From assembly GCA_035609245.1 (NCBI GenBank), contig CP141202.1, positions 1,550,001 to 1,614,000 of the forward strand: 64,000 nucleotides of DNA, written 5' to 3'. Below are positions 19,161 through 28,047 of this stretch, one piece after another. Below the pieces are notes generated by a model. It was given only the letters and a program-made list of their open reading frames with translations, was not told the origin of the DNA and ran no database searches. Every line of letters starts with the position of its first letter. Positions within the stretch are counted from its first letter, which is position 1. Position numbers and translations under genes: made by a program. The stretch comes from Bacteroidales bacterium MB20-C3-3 (GTDB lineage: Bacteria; Bacteroidota; Bacteroidia; Bacteroidales; UBA932).

Positions 19161-20159
19161 TGGAATTGGACTACCATCCGGAGTAATAAGCATTGCTCCG
19201 CTGCCTGAATTTGTTAAATGACCTATAATATCCAGGGCAGGAATCTCCTTGCTCAAGGTTTCGTATAGCTTCAATGGTATAACATAAAGTAGAAGCATAT
19301 CGTCACCGCCATTAAGTGCGGCTGTGGTTGCATCCATCCCTATTTCATCGGCCATACTGAATGTTTGTGTAGCAATAGGAATTTTATCAAGATAAATATG
19401 GGCCCCAAGATTGTTCCGGTGGCAAATCCTTTTAACTGCATCTGAGAGACCTTTAGTTAAAAACTCTCCGTCCGATGCAATTAATCCATTGTTTTTAAGT
19501 GTTTCAGATAAGGTTGTATCGAGATCCGGTGAGAGGTATCTTTTAAGGATGAATTTATAGTCTCCCAGTTTTGGCTGAACATCCGGATTCCCTTCGTAGA
19601 CTCTCTTCTCCCTCTCCAGAACCTGAAGCCCCATAAATGCAGCTCCGGGAGATCCTGATATACAGATAAGATCACCGGAAGCAGGAGTGTTGCGTTGAAC
19701 AAAGATCTCCTTATGTTGTTTTCCAATGGATGAAAGCGAAATTGTGAGACCTGTGAGAGATGGCAAAAGATCGAGAGCTGTTGATTCAATGTTATGCTCT
19801 TTCATAGCAGCCCTCATACCATCCCAGAGCTCCTCAACATCCTCGGCGAAAAAACGGGCGGATAGGCCGATTCTTACTGATATGGAGAGGGGAGAATGAA
19901 GCTGAGCATATATGGGGCCGAGGGCTGAGATTACAGATTTGTAGCCCAGATGTCTGAGAGGATGATAGACAAGATCAAAATCAGTCCCCTCAAGCAGTAA
20001 TGAGTGAGAGGTCATAAAGTTGCCACCTGAGCTTTCGTAGCTGAAGAGGTTTTCATTCAGAGTATTGCCCTCACCTGAAAGGAGTCTCTCTAAAAGTTTG
20101 ATTTTGCCGATACTCTCTATTGGAGTCCTTTGGGGTTGATTATTTTCTTTAGAGGTCAT
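19134..20159 (-). CDS. Degenerate ThiL-like (AIR synthase fold) protein
   Basis: A 341-residue homologue of thiamine-monophosphate kinase. Framework motifs are clear: LLLEGTDFDLVYHPLRHLGYK, SLTGLTISLS, GDLICISGSPGAAFMGLQVLERE and the C-terminal end ITPDGSPIPLKAQGW. The catalytic and metal-binding motifs are mostly lost compared with what I recall of ThiL. GDDAA is replaced by SYESSGG, the TTD aspartate by His (TSH), the aspartate before IYA by Pro, GGDTT by ALDLL (one Asp kept), and DISDGL by LTKGL. GGEDYEL survives only as GGDDMLL. It is therefore probably not a kinase; a regulatory or moonlighting role is possible. The frame is intact, so it is not an obvious pseudogene. It is divergent from sufB and overlaps dnaE tail to tail. 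Confidence 0.8.
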   Translation of the reverse strand: MTSKENNQPQRTPIESIGKIKLLERLLSGEGNTLNENLFSYESSGGNFMTSHSLLLEGTDFDLVYHPLRHLGYKSVISALGPIYAQLHSPLSISVRIGLSARFFAEDVEELWDGMRAAMKEHNIESTALDLLPSLTGLTISLSSIGKQHKEIFVQRNTPASGDLICISGSPGAAFMGLQVLEREKRVYEGNPDVQPKLGDYKFILKRYLSPDLDTTLSETLKNNGLIASDGEFLTKGLSDAVKRICHRNNLGAHIYLDKIPIATQTFSMADEIGMDATTAALNGGDDMLLLYVIPLKLYETLSKEIPALDIIGHLTNSGSGAMLITPDGSPIPLKAQGWGD

Positions 20160-20176
20160 AAGGAGATATTTGTATG

Positions 20177-20184
20177 CAAAAATA
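20177..20184 (-). promoter_or_regulatory. -7 element of ThiL-like gene
   Basis: On the minus strand TATTTTTG fits TAnnTTTG, with a leader of about 14 bases. It lies inside the sufB promoter region, so the two promoters overlap. Confidence 0.5.
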
Positions 20185-20196
20185 GTTTAAATGATA

Positions 20197-20204
20197 TAAC
20201 TTTG
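20197..20204 (+). promoter_or_regulatory. -7 element of the suf operon
   Basis: TAACTTTG fits TAnnTTTG exactly and ends only 7 bases before the sufB ATG, so the mRNA leader would be about 4 bases. A TTTG at 20169-20172 is 24 bases upstream, slightly long for a -33 element. Confidence 0.55.
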
Positions 20205-20211
20205 CGCCACG

Positions 20212-21645
20212 ATGAGTGAAAATGATATAATTCAGAAGGTAACAGAGGCCGAATATGAGCACGGCTTTGAAACCGATATTGAGCAGGAGTATTTTCCAAA
20301 AGGGCTCAATGAAGATATTATAGGGATGATCTCCCGTAAGAAGGAGGAGCCTGAATGGATGCTTGAGTTTAGACTTAAAGCCTACAGAAAGTGGCTTACA
20401 ATGAAGATGCCCTCTTGGGCGCATCTTAATATCCCTCCAATAGATTTCCAGGAGGTTATATATTTTGCCGTTCCAAAAAAGATGAATCCCGGAGGGGAAA
20501 TAGATCCCGAGTTACAGGCAACCTTTGAAAAACTTGGTATTCCCCTTGACGAAAGAAATGTTCTTGCCGGAGTAGCTGTGGATGCTGTTTTTGACTCGGT
20601 TTCTGTTAAAACAACCTTTAGGGAGTCTCTTGCCGAGAAGGGGATAATATTCTGCTCCTTTTCCGAGGCTGTCAGAGACTATCCGGATCTTGTCCAGAAG
20701 TATCTGGCTTCTGTAGTTCCATACGGGGATAATTTTTATGCAGCTTTAAATTCTGCAGTATTTTCCGACGGCTCATTCTGCTATATTCCCAAAGGAGTGA
20801 GGTGCCCGATGGAGCTCTCAAGTTATTTCAGAATAAACGCAAAGGGTACAGGACAATTTGAACGGACTCTTATTATAGCTGAGGAGGGCTCTTATGTGAG
20901 TTATCTTGAAGGGTGTACAGCACCTCAGAGAGACGAGAATCAGCTTCACGCAGCTGTTGTGGAGATAGTTGTGATGAAGGATGCAGAGGTTAAGTACTCT
21001 ACAGTACAGAATTGGTATCCCGGAGATAAGAACGGGCGGGGAGGCATATATAATTTTGTAACAAAAAGAGGAATTTGCAAGGGTGAAAACAGCAAGTTAT
21101 TCTGGGCTCAGGTAGAGACCGGCTCTGCTGTAACCTGGAAATATCCAAGCACAATTCTAAGGGGAGATAATTCTATTTCAGAGTTTTACTCGGTAGCTGT
21201 GACAAATCATCATCAGCAGGCGGATACCGGAACAAAAATGATTCATATTGGTAAAAATACCAGAAGCAGGATTGTTAGTAAGGGTATATCTGCCGGGGTA
21301 AGTCAGAATAGTTACAGAGGTCTTGTGAAAATTTTACCAAATGCAGAATTCGCAAGAAACTACACTCAGTGTGATTCTCTGTTATTAGGAGATAAATGCG
21401 GAGCACACACTTTTCCCTACATAGAGAATGAAAATGAGACAGCAATACTGGAGCATGAGGCTACTACTTCAAAGATTTCTGAAGATCAGCTTTTTTATTG
21501 TCAGCAAAGAGGTATTGGAACAGAGGATGCGGTTGGGCTGATAGTAAACGGTTATGCAAAAGAGGTACTAAACCAGCTTCCGATGGAGTTTGCAGTTGAA
21601 GCACAGAAGCTTCTGCAGGTAACACTTGAGGGAAGTGTTGGTTAA
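20212..21645 (+). CDS. sufB: Fe-S cluster assembly protein SufB
   Basis: A 477-residue scaffold protein of the SUF system that builds Fe-S clusters with SufC and SufD. Family features include [22 protein letters not shown], then [30 protein letters not shown] and [15 protein letters not shown]. The right-handed beta-helix region is seen as regular short strands. The C-terminal [21 protein letters not shown] holds the conserved His/Glu and Cys. It opens the sufB-pnuC-sufC-sufD run. No SufS or SufE/U lies in the window. The predicted transcript is almost leaderless. Confidence 0.96.
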   Translation: MSENDIIQKVTEAEYEHGFETDIEQEYFPKGLNEDIIGMISRKKEEPEWMLEFRLKAYRKWLTMKMPSWAHLNIPPIDFQEVIYFAVPKKMNPGGEIDPELQATFEKLGIPLDERNVLAGVAVDAVFDSVSVKTTFRESLAEKGIIFCSFSEAVRDYPDLVQKYLASVVPYGDNFYAALNSAVFSDGSFCYIPKGVRCPMELSSYFRINAKGTGQFERTLIIAEEGSYVSYLEGCTAPQRDENQLHAAVVEIVVMKDAEVKYSTVQNWYPGDKNGRGGIYNFVTKRGICKGENSKLFWAQVETGSAVTWKYPSTILRGDNSISEFYSVAVTNHHQQADTGTKMIHIGKNTRSRIVSKGISAGVSQNSYRGLVKILPNAEFARNYTQCDSLLLGDKCGAHTFPYIENENETAILEHEATTSKISEDQLFYCQQRGIGTEDAVGLIVNGYAKEVLNQLPMEFAVEAQKLLQVTLEGSVG

Positions 21646-21657
21646 AAAAAGCATAAA

Positions 21658-22311
21658 ATGGAGAGTCTTTTTAGTATAGATAATATTCTTTTCTCAATAG
21701 GAGGCCAGGGCGTTAGTCTGGTTGAGACTCTGTCGGTGGCAACAGGATTAACATGTGTTTATCTGGCTACCAGGGCAAAAGTTGCCAATTTTTGGGTTGG
21801 TTATGCTTACAACATCCTGCTTTTTATCCTTTTTTATCAGAAAGGACTCTACTCAAGCATGTTGGTGCAGCCAATATCATTTGCGATAAATTTCTATGGC
21901 CACTGGAGATGGACCCACCCGGCAAAAGAGGAGGCTAACAGTAAAAAACAATTAAGAATTACTTTGTTAACAGTAAAAGAGCGCGCCCTTTACATTGGTG
22001 CGATGGTGCTATTTATGGTTGTCTGGGGAGTAGTGCTTACCTTTCTCGATGACCTCTTCCCATCTGTTTTCAACGAGGCAAGGAGGCCATATCTGGATGC
22101 CTTTGTTACGGGCGCTATTCTAATAGCTCAGTATCTCTCCGCTCAGAAGAAACTTGATTGCTGGGGAGTCTGGTTCATTGTCAACACAACGAATATTACA
22201 CTTTATCTGCTTGCAGGGCTTGCTTTTCTGCCAATGGTAAGTGCTGGATACCTTATACTTGCATTTATGGGATTTGCAATGTGGAGAAAAATGTGGAAAG
22301 AGAACAAATAG
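21658..22311 (+). CDS. PnuC-family vitamin transporter (first copy)
   Basis: A 217-residue integral membrane protein with about seven TM segments, of the PnuC family (facilitators for nicotinamide riboside, with thiamine and riboflavin relatives). NFWVGYAYNILLFILFYQ and INFYGHWRW are recognisable. At the place where PnuC proteins carry WxxW the sequence is HWRW, with the first Trp changed to His; the second copy (47393) keeps WFMW. The substrate may therefore differ. It lies between sufB and sufC with gaps of 12 and 19 bases, so it is almost certainly co-transcribed with Fe-S assembly genes, an unusual place for it. Confidence 0.85.
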   Translation: MESLFSIDNILFSIGGQGVSLVETLSVATGLTCVYLATRAKVANFWVGYAYNILLFILFYQKGLYSSMLVQPISFAINFYGHWRWTHPAKEEANSKKQLRITLLTVKERALYIGAMVLFMVVWGVVLTFLDDLFPSVFNEARRPYLDAFVTGAILIAQYLSAQKKLDCWGVWFIVNTTNITLYLLAGLAFLPMVSAGYLILAFMGFAMWRKMWKENK

Positions 22312-22330
22312 TAAATAATATAATTTATAT

Positions 22331-23077
22331 ATGCTTACAATTAAAGGCTTAAGAGCCTCAATAGATGGAAAGGAGATTTTAAAAGGGATAGATTTAAAGG
22401 TAAATCCCGGTGAGATACACGCAATAATGGGCCCTAACGGTTCCGGAAAGAGCACTCTCTCTTCTGTGCTCGCAGGTAGAGATACATTTGAAGTTACGGG
22501 CGGAGAGGTGATTTACGAAGGGGTGAATTTGCTTGAACTTGATCCTGAGGAGAGGGCAAGGATGGGCATATTTCTTGGCTTTCAGTATCCTGTGGAGATC
22601 CCCGGAGTTAGCAATGTTAACTTTATGAAGACTGCTATTAATGAGAAGAGGAAGTTTCAAAATCTGCCACCTATGACAGCTGCTGAATTTCTTAAATTAA
22701 TGAGAGAGAAGATGGCAGTTGTTGAAATGGATAATTCCTTCTCCAGCAGAGGTGTTAATGTTGGTTTTTCAGGAGGGGAGAAGAAGAGGAATGAAATTTT
22801 CCAAATGGCTATGCTTGAGCCAAAGCTTGCTATACTTGACGAAACAGATAGTGGTCTTGACATTGATGCATTAAGAATTGTGGCAGCAGGAGTAAATAAG
22901 CTTAAAACCAAGGATAATTCATTTATAATAATTACTCACTACCAAAGGCTTCTTGATTATATTATTCCGGATGTTGTACATGTTTTGTATGATGGAAAAA
23001 TAATTAAAACAGCAGGCAAGGAGCTGGCTTTAGAGGTTGAGGAGAGAGGGTACGACTGGCTGATAAAAGGAGAGTAA
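22331..23077 (+). CDS. sufC: Fe-S cluster assembly ATPase SufC
   Basis: A 248-residue ABC-type ATPase that drives conformational change in SufBCD. The Walker A is GPNGSGKST near 35-43, the Q-loop is [13 protein letters not shown], the signature is [13 protein letters not shown], and the Walker B is [17 protein letters not shown], followed by a switch His in IITHYQR. There is no membrane segment. It starts 19 bases after pnuC and ends 1 base before sufD. Confidence 0.97.
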   Translation: MLTIKGLRASIDGKEILKGIDLKVNPGEIHAIMGPNGSGKSTLSSVLAGRDTFEVTGGEVIYEGVNLLELDPEERARMGIFLGFQYPVEIPGVSNVNFMKTAINEKRKFQNLPPMTAAEFLKLMREKMAVVEMDNSFSSRGVNVGFSGGEKKRNEIFQMAMLEPKLAILDETDSGLDIDALRIVAAGVNKLKTKDNSFIIITHYQRLLDYIIPDVVHVLYDGKIIKTAGKELALEVEERGYDWLIKGE

Positions 23078-23078
23078 T

Positions 23079-24119
23079 ATGGGACTAAAGGTAAAATATG
23101 CACCGGAGATTCCTGAGGTTTTCAGGTGCCGTGTACCTCTTGAGGATACAGGGCAGGTTTATCTTATGAATGGGATCCTTAGGGAGTCCTATAGTGATGA
23201 ATCTGGAATTACAATTGTATCTGGAGATGAAGATGGTTTTGTAATTGATGTCCCTGAGGGAACCTCACAAGAGGGCTCTATACAGCTAATAAGTATAAGA
23301 GATAGCAATAATACTTCACCAGTCTCAATGACTAACAAAATAAAGCTGGGAGCGGGTTCTTCTTCTAGTTTCCTTATATGTACCCACACCCTTACGCTTG
23401 ATGAGTTCATTACGGAATCTGCAATCAACATTGAAGCTGCAGAGAACTCAACCTCTCATATAGTTGTAATGCAAAATGAGCACAATCTCTCTACTCATAA
23501 GATTAATTTTTCAATTAACCTGAACAAGGGTTCATTTGTAAGAGTCAATATTGTTACGCTTCACGGGGCTCTCCTTGAGAACAGCATTGAGGCAAATCTT
23601 AACGGAGAGGGTGCCCTGTGTGAACTTAACGGGATATATTTAGCAGACGGAAAACAGCAAATTAATACAAAGGTCATGATGAATCATATGGTTCCCCACT
23701 GTGTTTCCAAACAGCTGTTTAAGGGTATTCTTGACAACGAGGCTAAAGCCTCTTTTTCAGGAAGAATTGTTGTTGCAAAGGATGCCCAGAAGACGGAGGC
23801 TTATCAGAGCAACCATAATCTGCTTCTCTCCCGTAAAGCGAAAGTTTACGCACAACCTCAGCTCGAGATATACGCAGATGATGTCAAATGTTCTCACGGC
23901 GCTACCAGTGGCCGATTAGATGAAAATGCACTCTTTTATATGCGTTCAAGGGGAATTGGTGCAGCAGAGGCAAAACTTCTCCAGCAGATTGCATTTGTGT
24001 ACGATGTTCTGGAAGAGATAGATAACCACGAGCTTAGAGACAGGCTTCAAAATATGGTGGAGAGCAGACTCAGAGGTGAATTTAGCCATTGTACAAATTG
24101 CAGTATGAACTGCTGCTGA
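23079..24119 (+). CDS. sufD: Fe-S cluster assembly protein SufD
   Basis: A 346-residue SufB paralogue. The beta-helix core is visible as repeated short strands, and the C-terminal part has FSGRIVVAKDAQKTEAYQSN, HNLLLSRKAKVYAQPQLEIY and CSHGATSGRLDENALFYMRS. It is shorter than typical SufD because the N-terminal helical region is reduced. The last residues, CTNCSMNCC, hold four cysteines. It starts one base after sufC and is the last canonical suf gene. Confidence 0.93.
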   Translation: MGLKVKYAPEIPEVFRCRVPLEDTGQVYLMNGILRESYSDESGITIVSGDEDGFVIDVPEGTSQEGSIQLISIRDSNNTSPVSMTNKIKLGAGSSSSFLICTHTLTLDEFITESAINIEAAENSTSHIVVMQNEHNLSTHKINFSINLNKGSFVRVNIVTLHGALLENSIEANLNGEGALCELNGIYLADGKQQINTKVMMNHMVPHCVSKQLFKGILDNEAKASFSGRIVVAKDAQKTEAYQSNHNLLLSRKAKVYAQPQLEIYADDVKCSHGATSGRLDENALFYMRSRGIGAAEAKLLQQIAFVYDVLEEIDNHELRDRLQNMVESRLRGEFSHCTNCSMNCC

Positions 24120-24147
24120 AAATGATAACCCTAACACATTAATATTT

Positions 24148-24591
24148 ATGAAGAGAACAATTAAATTACTGGCTGCAATAATGTTATTTGCAACGCCATT
24201 GTTTGCACAACCCTCAAATATTGTTGGCAAGTGGTATACTATAGATGAAGATGGAAACAGAAAGAGTATCGTTGAAATATATAAAGCTCCATCAGGTATA
24301 TATGAAGGGAAAATAGTTAACCTCCTTACAGGAGACCCTGAAAGAAGGTGTGTAAATTGCACCGGAAGCAAACATAATGTAAAGATAAAAGGGATGGTAA
24401 ATGTGACAGGTATGAGAGCGGACGGAGAGAAACTTTCCGGGGGCAAAATACTTGATCCTGCCAATGGTAAGGAGTACAACTGCTCTATGACTTACGACAA
24501 AAAAACCGGCAATCTGAAAGTTAGAGGATCTCTGGATAAGTCTGGTATTATTGGTAGAAATCAGACTTGGATAAGAGCTGCCAATCAGTAA
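24148..24591 (+). CDS. DUF2147-family secreted protein
   Basis: A 147-residue protein. The signal peptide (about 1-21) ends PLFAQ. The mature part starts IVGKWYTIDEDGNRKSIVEIY, the usual opening of DUF2147 proteins, and continues with GKILDPANGKEYNC and ends IIGRNQTWIRA. It is probably a small lipocalin-like beta-barrel in the periplasm; the biochemical function is unknown. It follows sufD by 28 bases and may share its transcript, which would end at the hairpin near 24689. Confidence 0.88.
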   Translation: MKRTIKLLAAIMLFATPLFAQPSNIVGKWYTIDEDGNRKSIVEIYKAPSGIYEGKIVNLLTGDPERRCVNCTGSKHNVKIKGMVNVTGMRADGEKLSGGKILDPANGKEYNCSMTYDKKTGNLKVRGSLDKSGIIGRNQTWIRAANQ

Positions 24592-24677
24592 TTAAGATAC
24601 ATTTTAACCATTTGGGGTGTTGATAATTCGGTTAATAAATAACTTGTAAACAGACCCCCTTATTAACCCATTTACTA

Positions 24678-24685
24678 TATTTTTG
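24678..24685 (+). promoter_or_regulatory. -7 element for the RNR gene
   Basis: TATTTTTG fits TAnnTTTG; transcription would start near 24689, at the base of the hairpin described next. It overlaps an upstream in-frame GTG (24685) that is therefore unlikely to be a start codon. Confidence 0.5.
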
Positions 24686-24688
24686 TGA

Positions 24689-24718
24689 AAGTCGGCGGAA
24701 TAACCCCGTCGGCTTTTT
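24689..24718 (+). terminator. Hairpin with T-run upstream of RNR
   Basis: A 10-bp stem with two G-U pairs (24689-24698 with 24706-24715, AAGTCGGCGG) and a 7-base loop leads into TTTTT. It resembles the other terminators here and probably ends the suf/DUF2147 transcript. Because it begins at the predicted RNR transcription start, it may instead form at the 5' end of the RNR message. Confidence 0.7.
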
Positions 24719-24744
24719 CTGTCGAAAACAAATACAACAGACTT

Positions 24745-27267
24745 ATGAAAACTTATACCTACGAAGAGGCAATGGCTGCAAGCCTGGATTATTTCAGAGG
24801 GGATGACTTAGCCGCATCTGTATGGATCAACAAATACGCTATGAAGGACTCCTTCGGCAATTTGTATGAGAAGTCCCCTGAGGAGATGCATCAGAGACTT
24901 GCAGCTGAATTTGCCCGCATTGAGGAGAGGTATCCTAATCCTATGTCTGCTGATGAGATATTAGAGCTTTTGAGGGACTTTAAATATGTTGTTCCTCAGG
25001 GTGGTCCTATGACAGGTATTGGTAATACCCACCAGATTGCCTCCTTGTCAAACTGTTTTGTGATTGGTCATAAAAAACCTGCTGATTCCTATGGTGGAAT
25101 AATGAGGATTGATGAGGAGCAGGTTCAGCTTATGAAGAGAAGAGGGGGAGTTGGTCACGACCTCTCTCATATCAGACCTGCCGGCAGTCCGGTACTCAAC
25201 AGTGCTCTTACATCCACAGGAGTTGTACCTTTTATGGAGAGGTATTCAAACTCAACAAGGGAGGTTGCCCAGGATGGAAGAAGAGGCGCTCTTATGCTCT
25301 CAATATCTATAAAGCACCCGGATTCAGAAAGCTTTATCGATGCAAAACTTGAACAGGGAAAAGTAACCGGAGCAAATGTTTCGGTTAAAATTGATGATGA
25401 ATTTATGAGATCTGCTCTTCATGGTAAATTATACCGTCAGCAGTATCCTATTGATTCAGATTCTCCAAAGTATGAAAAGGATATTGATGCATCCCAGTTA
25501 TGGAAAAAAATAGTCCACAATGCATGGAGATCTGCAGAGCCGGGGATTCTTTTCTGGGATACAATTATAAGAGAGTCTATACCTGATTGTTATGCAGACC
25601 TTGGCTATAAAACAGTCAGTACAAATCCTTGCGGGGAGATCCCTCTCTGTCCTTACGACTCTTGCAGACTGATGGCGATTAATCTATATTCATATGTTGA
25701 TAATCCCTTCACAGTAAATGCAGCTTTTAACATGGATCTGTTCAAAACCCATGTTCGTAAAGCGATGCGTTTAATGGATGATCTTATTGATTTGGAAATG
25801 GAGAAAATAGAGCAGATCATTCATAAGATTAGTGCAGATCCGGAGGATGAAGAGGTTAAACATGCAGAACTGCTTCTCTGGAATAAAATTCGCGAGAAGA
25901 CACTAGGAGGCCGCAGAACAGGTCTTGGGATTACTGCTGAGGGAGATATGCTTGCTGCTCTCGGACTTATTTATGGTACAGATAAGGCTATTGACTTCTC
26001 TGTTGAAGTACAGAAGACCCTTGCTGTTGAGGCATATCGCTCATCAACATTTATGGCCCAGGAGAGAGGTGCGTTCCCTATTTTTGAAGCATCAAGGGAG
26101 GTTAATAATCCTATGATTGGCAGAATAAAGAAGGAGGATGAGGAGCTGTTTGAGACTATGCAGCGTCATGGGAGAAGAAATATATCTCTCTTAACAATTG
26201 CTCCTACCGGTACAACAAGTCTGATGACTCAGACAACATCGGGAATTGAGCCGGTTTTTCTTCCATTCTACAAGAGGCGTAGAAAGGTTAATCCAAATGA
26301 TAAAAATGTGTCGCTTGACTATCAGGATGAGGTAGGGGATTTTTGGGAGGAGTACTATGTATTTCACCATAAGTTTCTGCACTGGTGTGAGGTTAACGGC
26401 CACGACAAAGATGTGGTGCTTTCTATGAAGGCGGAGGAGCTGAACGATCTGGTAAAAACCTCTCCTTATTACAAAGCTACTTCAAACGATATAGACTGGG
26501 TTGCCAAGGTTAAGATGCAGGGAAGAATGCAGAAATGGGTTGATCACTCAATAAGTGTAACGGTAAACCTACCAAAAGATGTTACTGAAGAGCTCGTTTC
26601 AGAGGTATATAAAACAGCCTGGGAGTCCGGATGTAAAGGTGTAACCGTTTACAGGGATGGATCCAGATCTGGTGTCTTGGTTTCTGCCGGGGATAAAGAG
26701 CCTAAGGAGCAAGTTCTTAAAAGAAAAGAGAGACCTAAATCTCTGGAGGCGGAGGTTATCCGTTTTAAGAATGGTGCTGAACAGTGGATTGCCCTTGTTG
26801 GTCTTATGAATGGACAGCCATACGAAATTTTTACCGGTCTAATTGATGATGATACTCGCAGTATTCCTAAATCTGTTACTTTGGGACATATTGTTAAGGA
26901 AAAGGATGAGGCAGGAAGAACGCGCTACGACTTCCAGTTTTATGACAGATATGGTTATCAAAACACAATAGGGGGTATTTCTCATATGTTCAATAAAGAG
27001 TTCTGGAATTATGCCAAGCTAATTTCGGGTGTGTTGAGAAATGGTATGCCTATTACTGATGTTGTTAATCTTGTATCAGGATTGCAATTGGATAATGAGG
27101 CAATTAACAACTGGAAGAATGGCGTGGAGAGGGCTCTTAAAAGATATATTCCTGATGGTACAAAAGAGGATACCGGGAAAAAATGCGAAAAGTGCGGTTC
27201 TCACGAACTTGTTTATCAGGAGGGATGTTTGACTTGTAAATCCTGTGGATATTCAAAATGCGGATAG
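24745..27267 (+). CDS. nrdJ: Ribonucleotide reductase, class II (adenosylcobalamin-dependent)
   Basis: An 840-residue enzyme that reduces ribonucleotides to deoxyribonucleotides with coenzyme B12, independent of oxygen. LSNCFVIG holds one active-site Cys, NPCGEIPLC the thiyl Cys and Glu, DSCRLMAINL the second redox Cys, and APTGTTSLMTQTTSGIEPVF is the family phosphate-binding loop. The tail carries two CxxC pairs (CEKCGSHE and CLTCKSC), as in many class II enzymes. The ATG at 24745 is chosen because upstream in-frame codons overlap the promoter and hairpin. No B12 riboswitch is apparent. ispE begins directly after the stop codon. Confidence 0.94.
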   Translation: MKTYTYEEAMAASLDYFRGDDLAASVWINKYAMKDSFGNLYEKSPEEMHQRLAAEFARIEERYPNPMSADEILELLRDFKYVVPQGGPMTGIGNTHQIASLSNCFVIGHKKPADSYGGIMRIDEEQVQLMKRRGGVGHDLSHIRPAGSPVLNSALTSTGVVPFMERYSNSTREVAQDGRRGALMLSISIKHPDSESFIDAKLEQGKVTGANVSVKIDDEFMRSALHGKLYRQQYPIDSDSPKYEKDIDASQLWKKIVHNAWRSAEPGILFWDTIIRESIPDCYADLGYKTVSTNPCGEIPLCPYDSCRLMAINLYSYVDNPFTVNAAFNMDLFKTHVRKAMRLMDDLIDLEMEKIEQIIHKISADPEDEEVKHAELLLWNKIREKTLGGRRTGLGITAEGDMLAALGLIYGTDKAIDFSVEVQKTLAVEAYRSSTFMAQERGAFPIFEASREVNNPMIGRIKKEDEELFETMQRHGRRNISLLTIAPTGTTSLMTQTTSGIEPVFLPFYKRRRKVNPNDKNVSLDYQDEVGDFWEEYYVFHHKFLHWCEVNGHDKDVVLSMKAEELNDLVKTSPYYKATSNDIDWVAKVKMQGRMQKWVDHSISVTVNLPKDVTEELVSEVYKTAWESGCKGVTVYRDGSRSGVLVSAGDKEPKEQVLKRKERPKSLEAEVIRFKNGAEQWIALVGLMNGQPYEIFTGLIDDDTRSIPKSVTLGHIVKEKDEAGRTRYDFQFYDRYGYQNTIGGISHMFNKEFWNYAKLISGVLRNGMPITDVVNLVSGLQLDNEAINNWKNGVERALKRYIPDGTKEDTGKKCEKCGSHELVYQEGCLTCKSCGYSKCG

Positions 27268-28047
27268 ATGATTGTATATCCTAGAGCAAAGGTGAATATT
27301 GGTCTCAGAATCATTGGAAAACGAATTGACGGATTCCATGATTTGGAGACCTTTTTCATTTCTGCCGGAAAAAGTGATGTGCTCGAGGTTACGGAGAGCA
27401 ATGAGCTAAAAATAAATTTGTTTGGACTTACTCTTGATTCTGATCCAATGCAGAATCTTTGTGTCAAAGCATATAATGCAATGAAAGAAGAGTTTGATAT
27501 TCCTCCGGTAGAGATAAATCTGTTTAAGAGAATTCCTTTTGGTGCAGGGCTTGGGGGAGGCTCTTCAGACGCATCGGGAACAATAATAGCTATTAATAAA
27601 CTTTACGGACTTAATCTCTCTTCTGAAAAACTGGCAGAGATTGCATCGAAAGTGGGATCTGATTGCCCATTTTTTATTTATGCGGATGAATTGAATCCTC
27701 TTCTTGGAGAGGGTATGATAGGGAGAGGAAGGGGAAATATTCTCACATCGTATAGAATCCCTTCTTTAGAATCATACGAAATTGAGGTAGAGGTTCCAAA
27801 TGTTCAGGTTCCAACACCTGAAGCTTACAGAGGTATTACTCCATCAGGAGCAGGCGAACCTCTGGAAAAGCTGCTTGAACAACCGGTTGAAATGTGGAAA
27901 GACTCTGTAATAAATGATTTTGAAAAGAGCATTTTTGCTAAATACCCGGAAATTGAGCAATTAAAGCATAATATGTATGCAAGGGGAGCAATATATGCCT
28001 CAATGAGCGGCAGTGGATCTGCAGTATATGGGCTATTCAGCCGTTAG
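27268..28047 (+). CDS. ispE: 4-diphosphocytidyl-2-C-methyl-D-erythritol kinase
   Basis: A 259-residue GHMP kinase of the MEP isoprenoid pathway. It opens PRAKVNIGLRIIGKRIDGFHDLETFF; this is cited as PRAKVNIGL and DGFHDLET. The ATP loop is PFGAGLGGGSSDA, and SDCPFF and MSGSGSAVYGLF are the later conserved motifs. Length and motif spacing fit IspE. The ATG follows the RNR stop with no gap, so translation is probably coupled. Its stop overlaps the asparaginase stop on the other strand. Confidence 0.95.
   Translation: MIVYPRAKVNIGLRIIGKRIDGFHDLETFFISAGKSDVLEVTESNELKINLFGLTLDSDPMQNLCVKAYNAMKEEFDIPPVEINLFKRIPFGAGLGGGSSDASGTIIAINKLYGLNLSSEKLAEIASKVGSDCPFFIYADELNPLLGEGMIGRGRGNILTSYRIPSLESYEIEVEVPNVQVPTPEAYRGITPSGAGEPLEKLLEQPVEMWKDSVINDFEKSIFAKYPEIEQLKHNMYARGAIYASMSGSGSAVYGLFSR

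Noticed and set aside
24745-27267. B12 riboswitch controlling class II RNR
   Set aside because: The 153 bases upstream hold only a simple hairpin; no B12-box-like sequence or multi-stem structure was seen.
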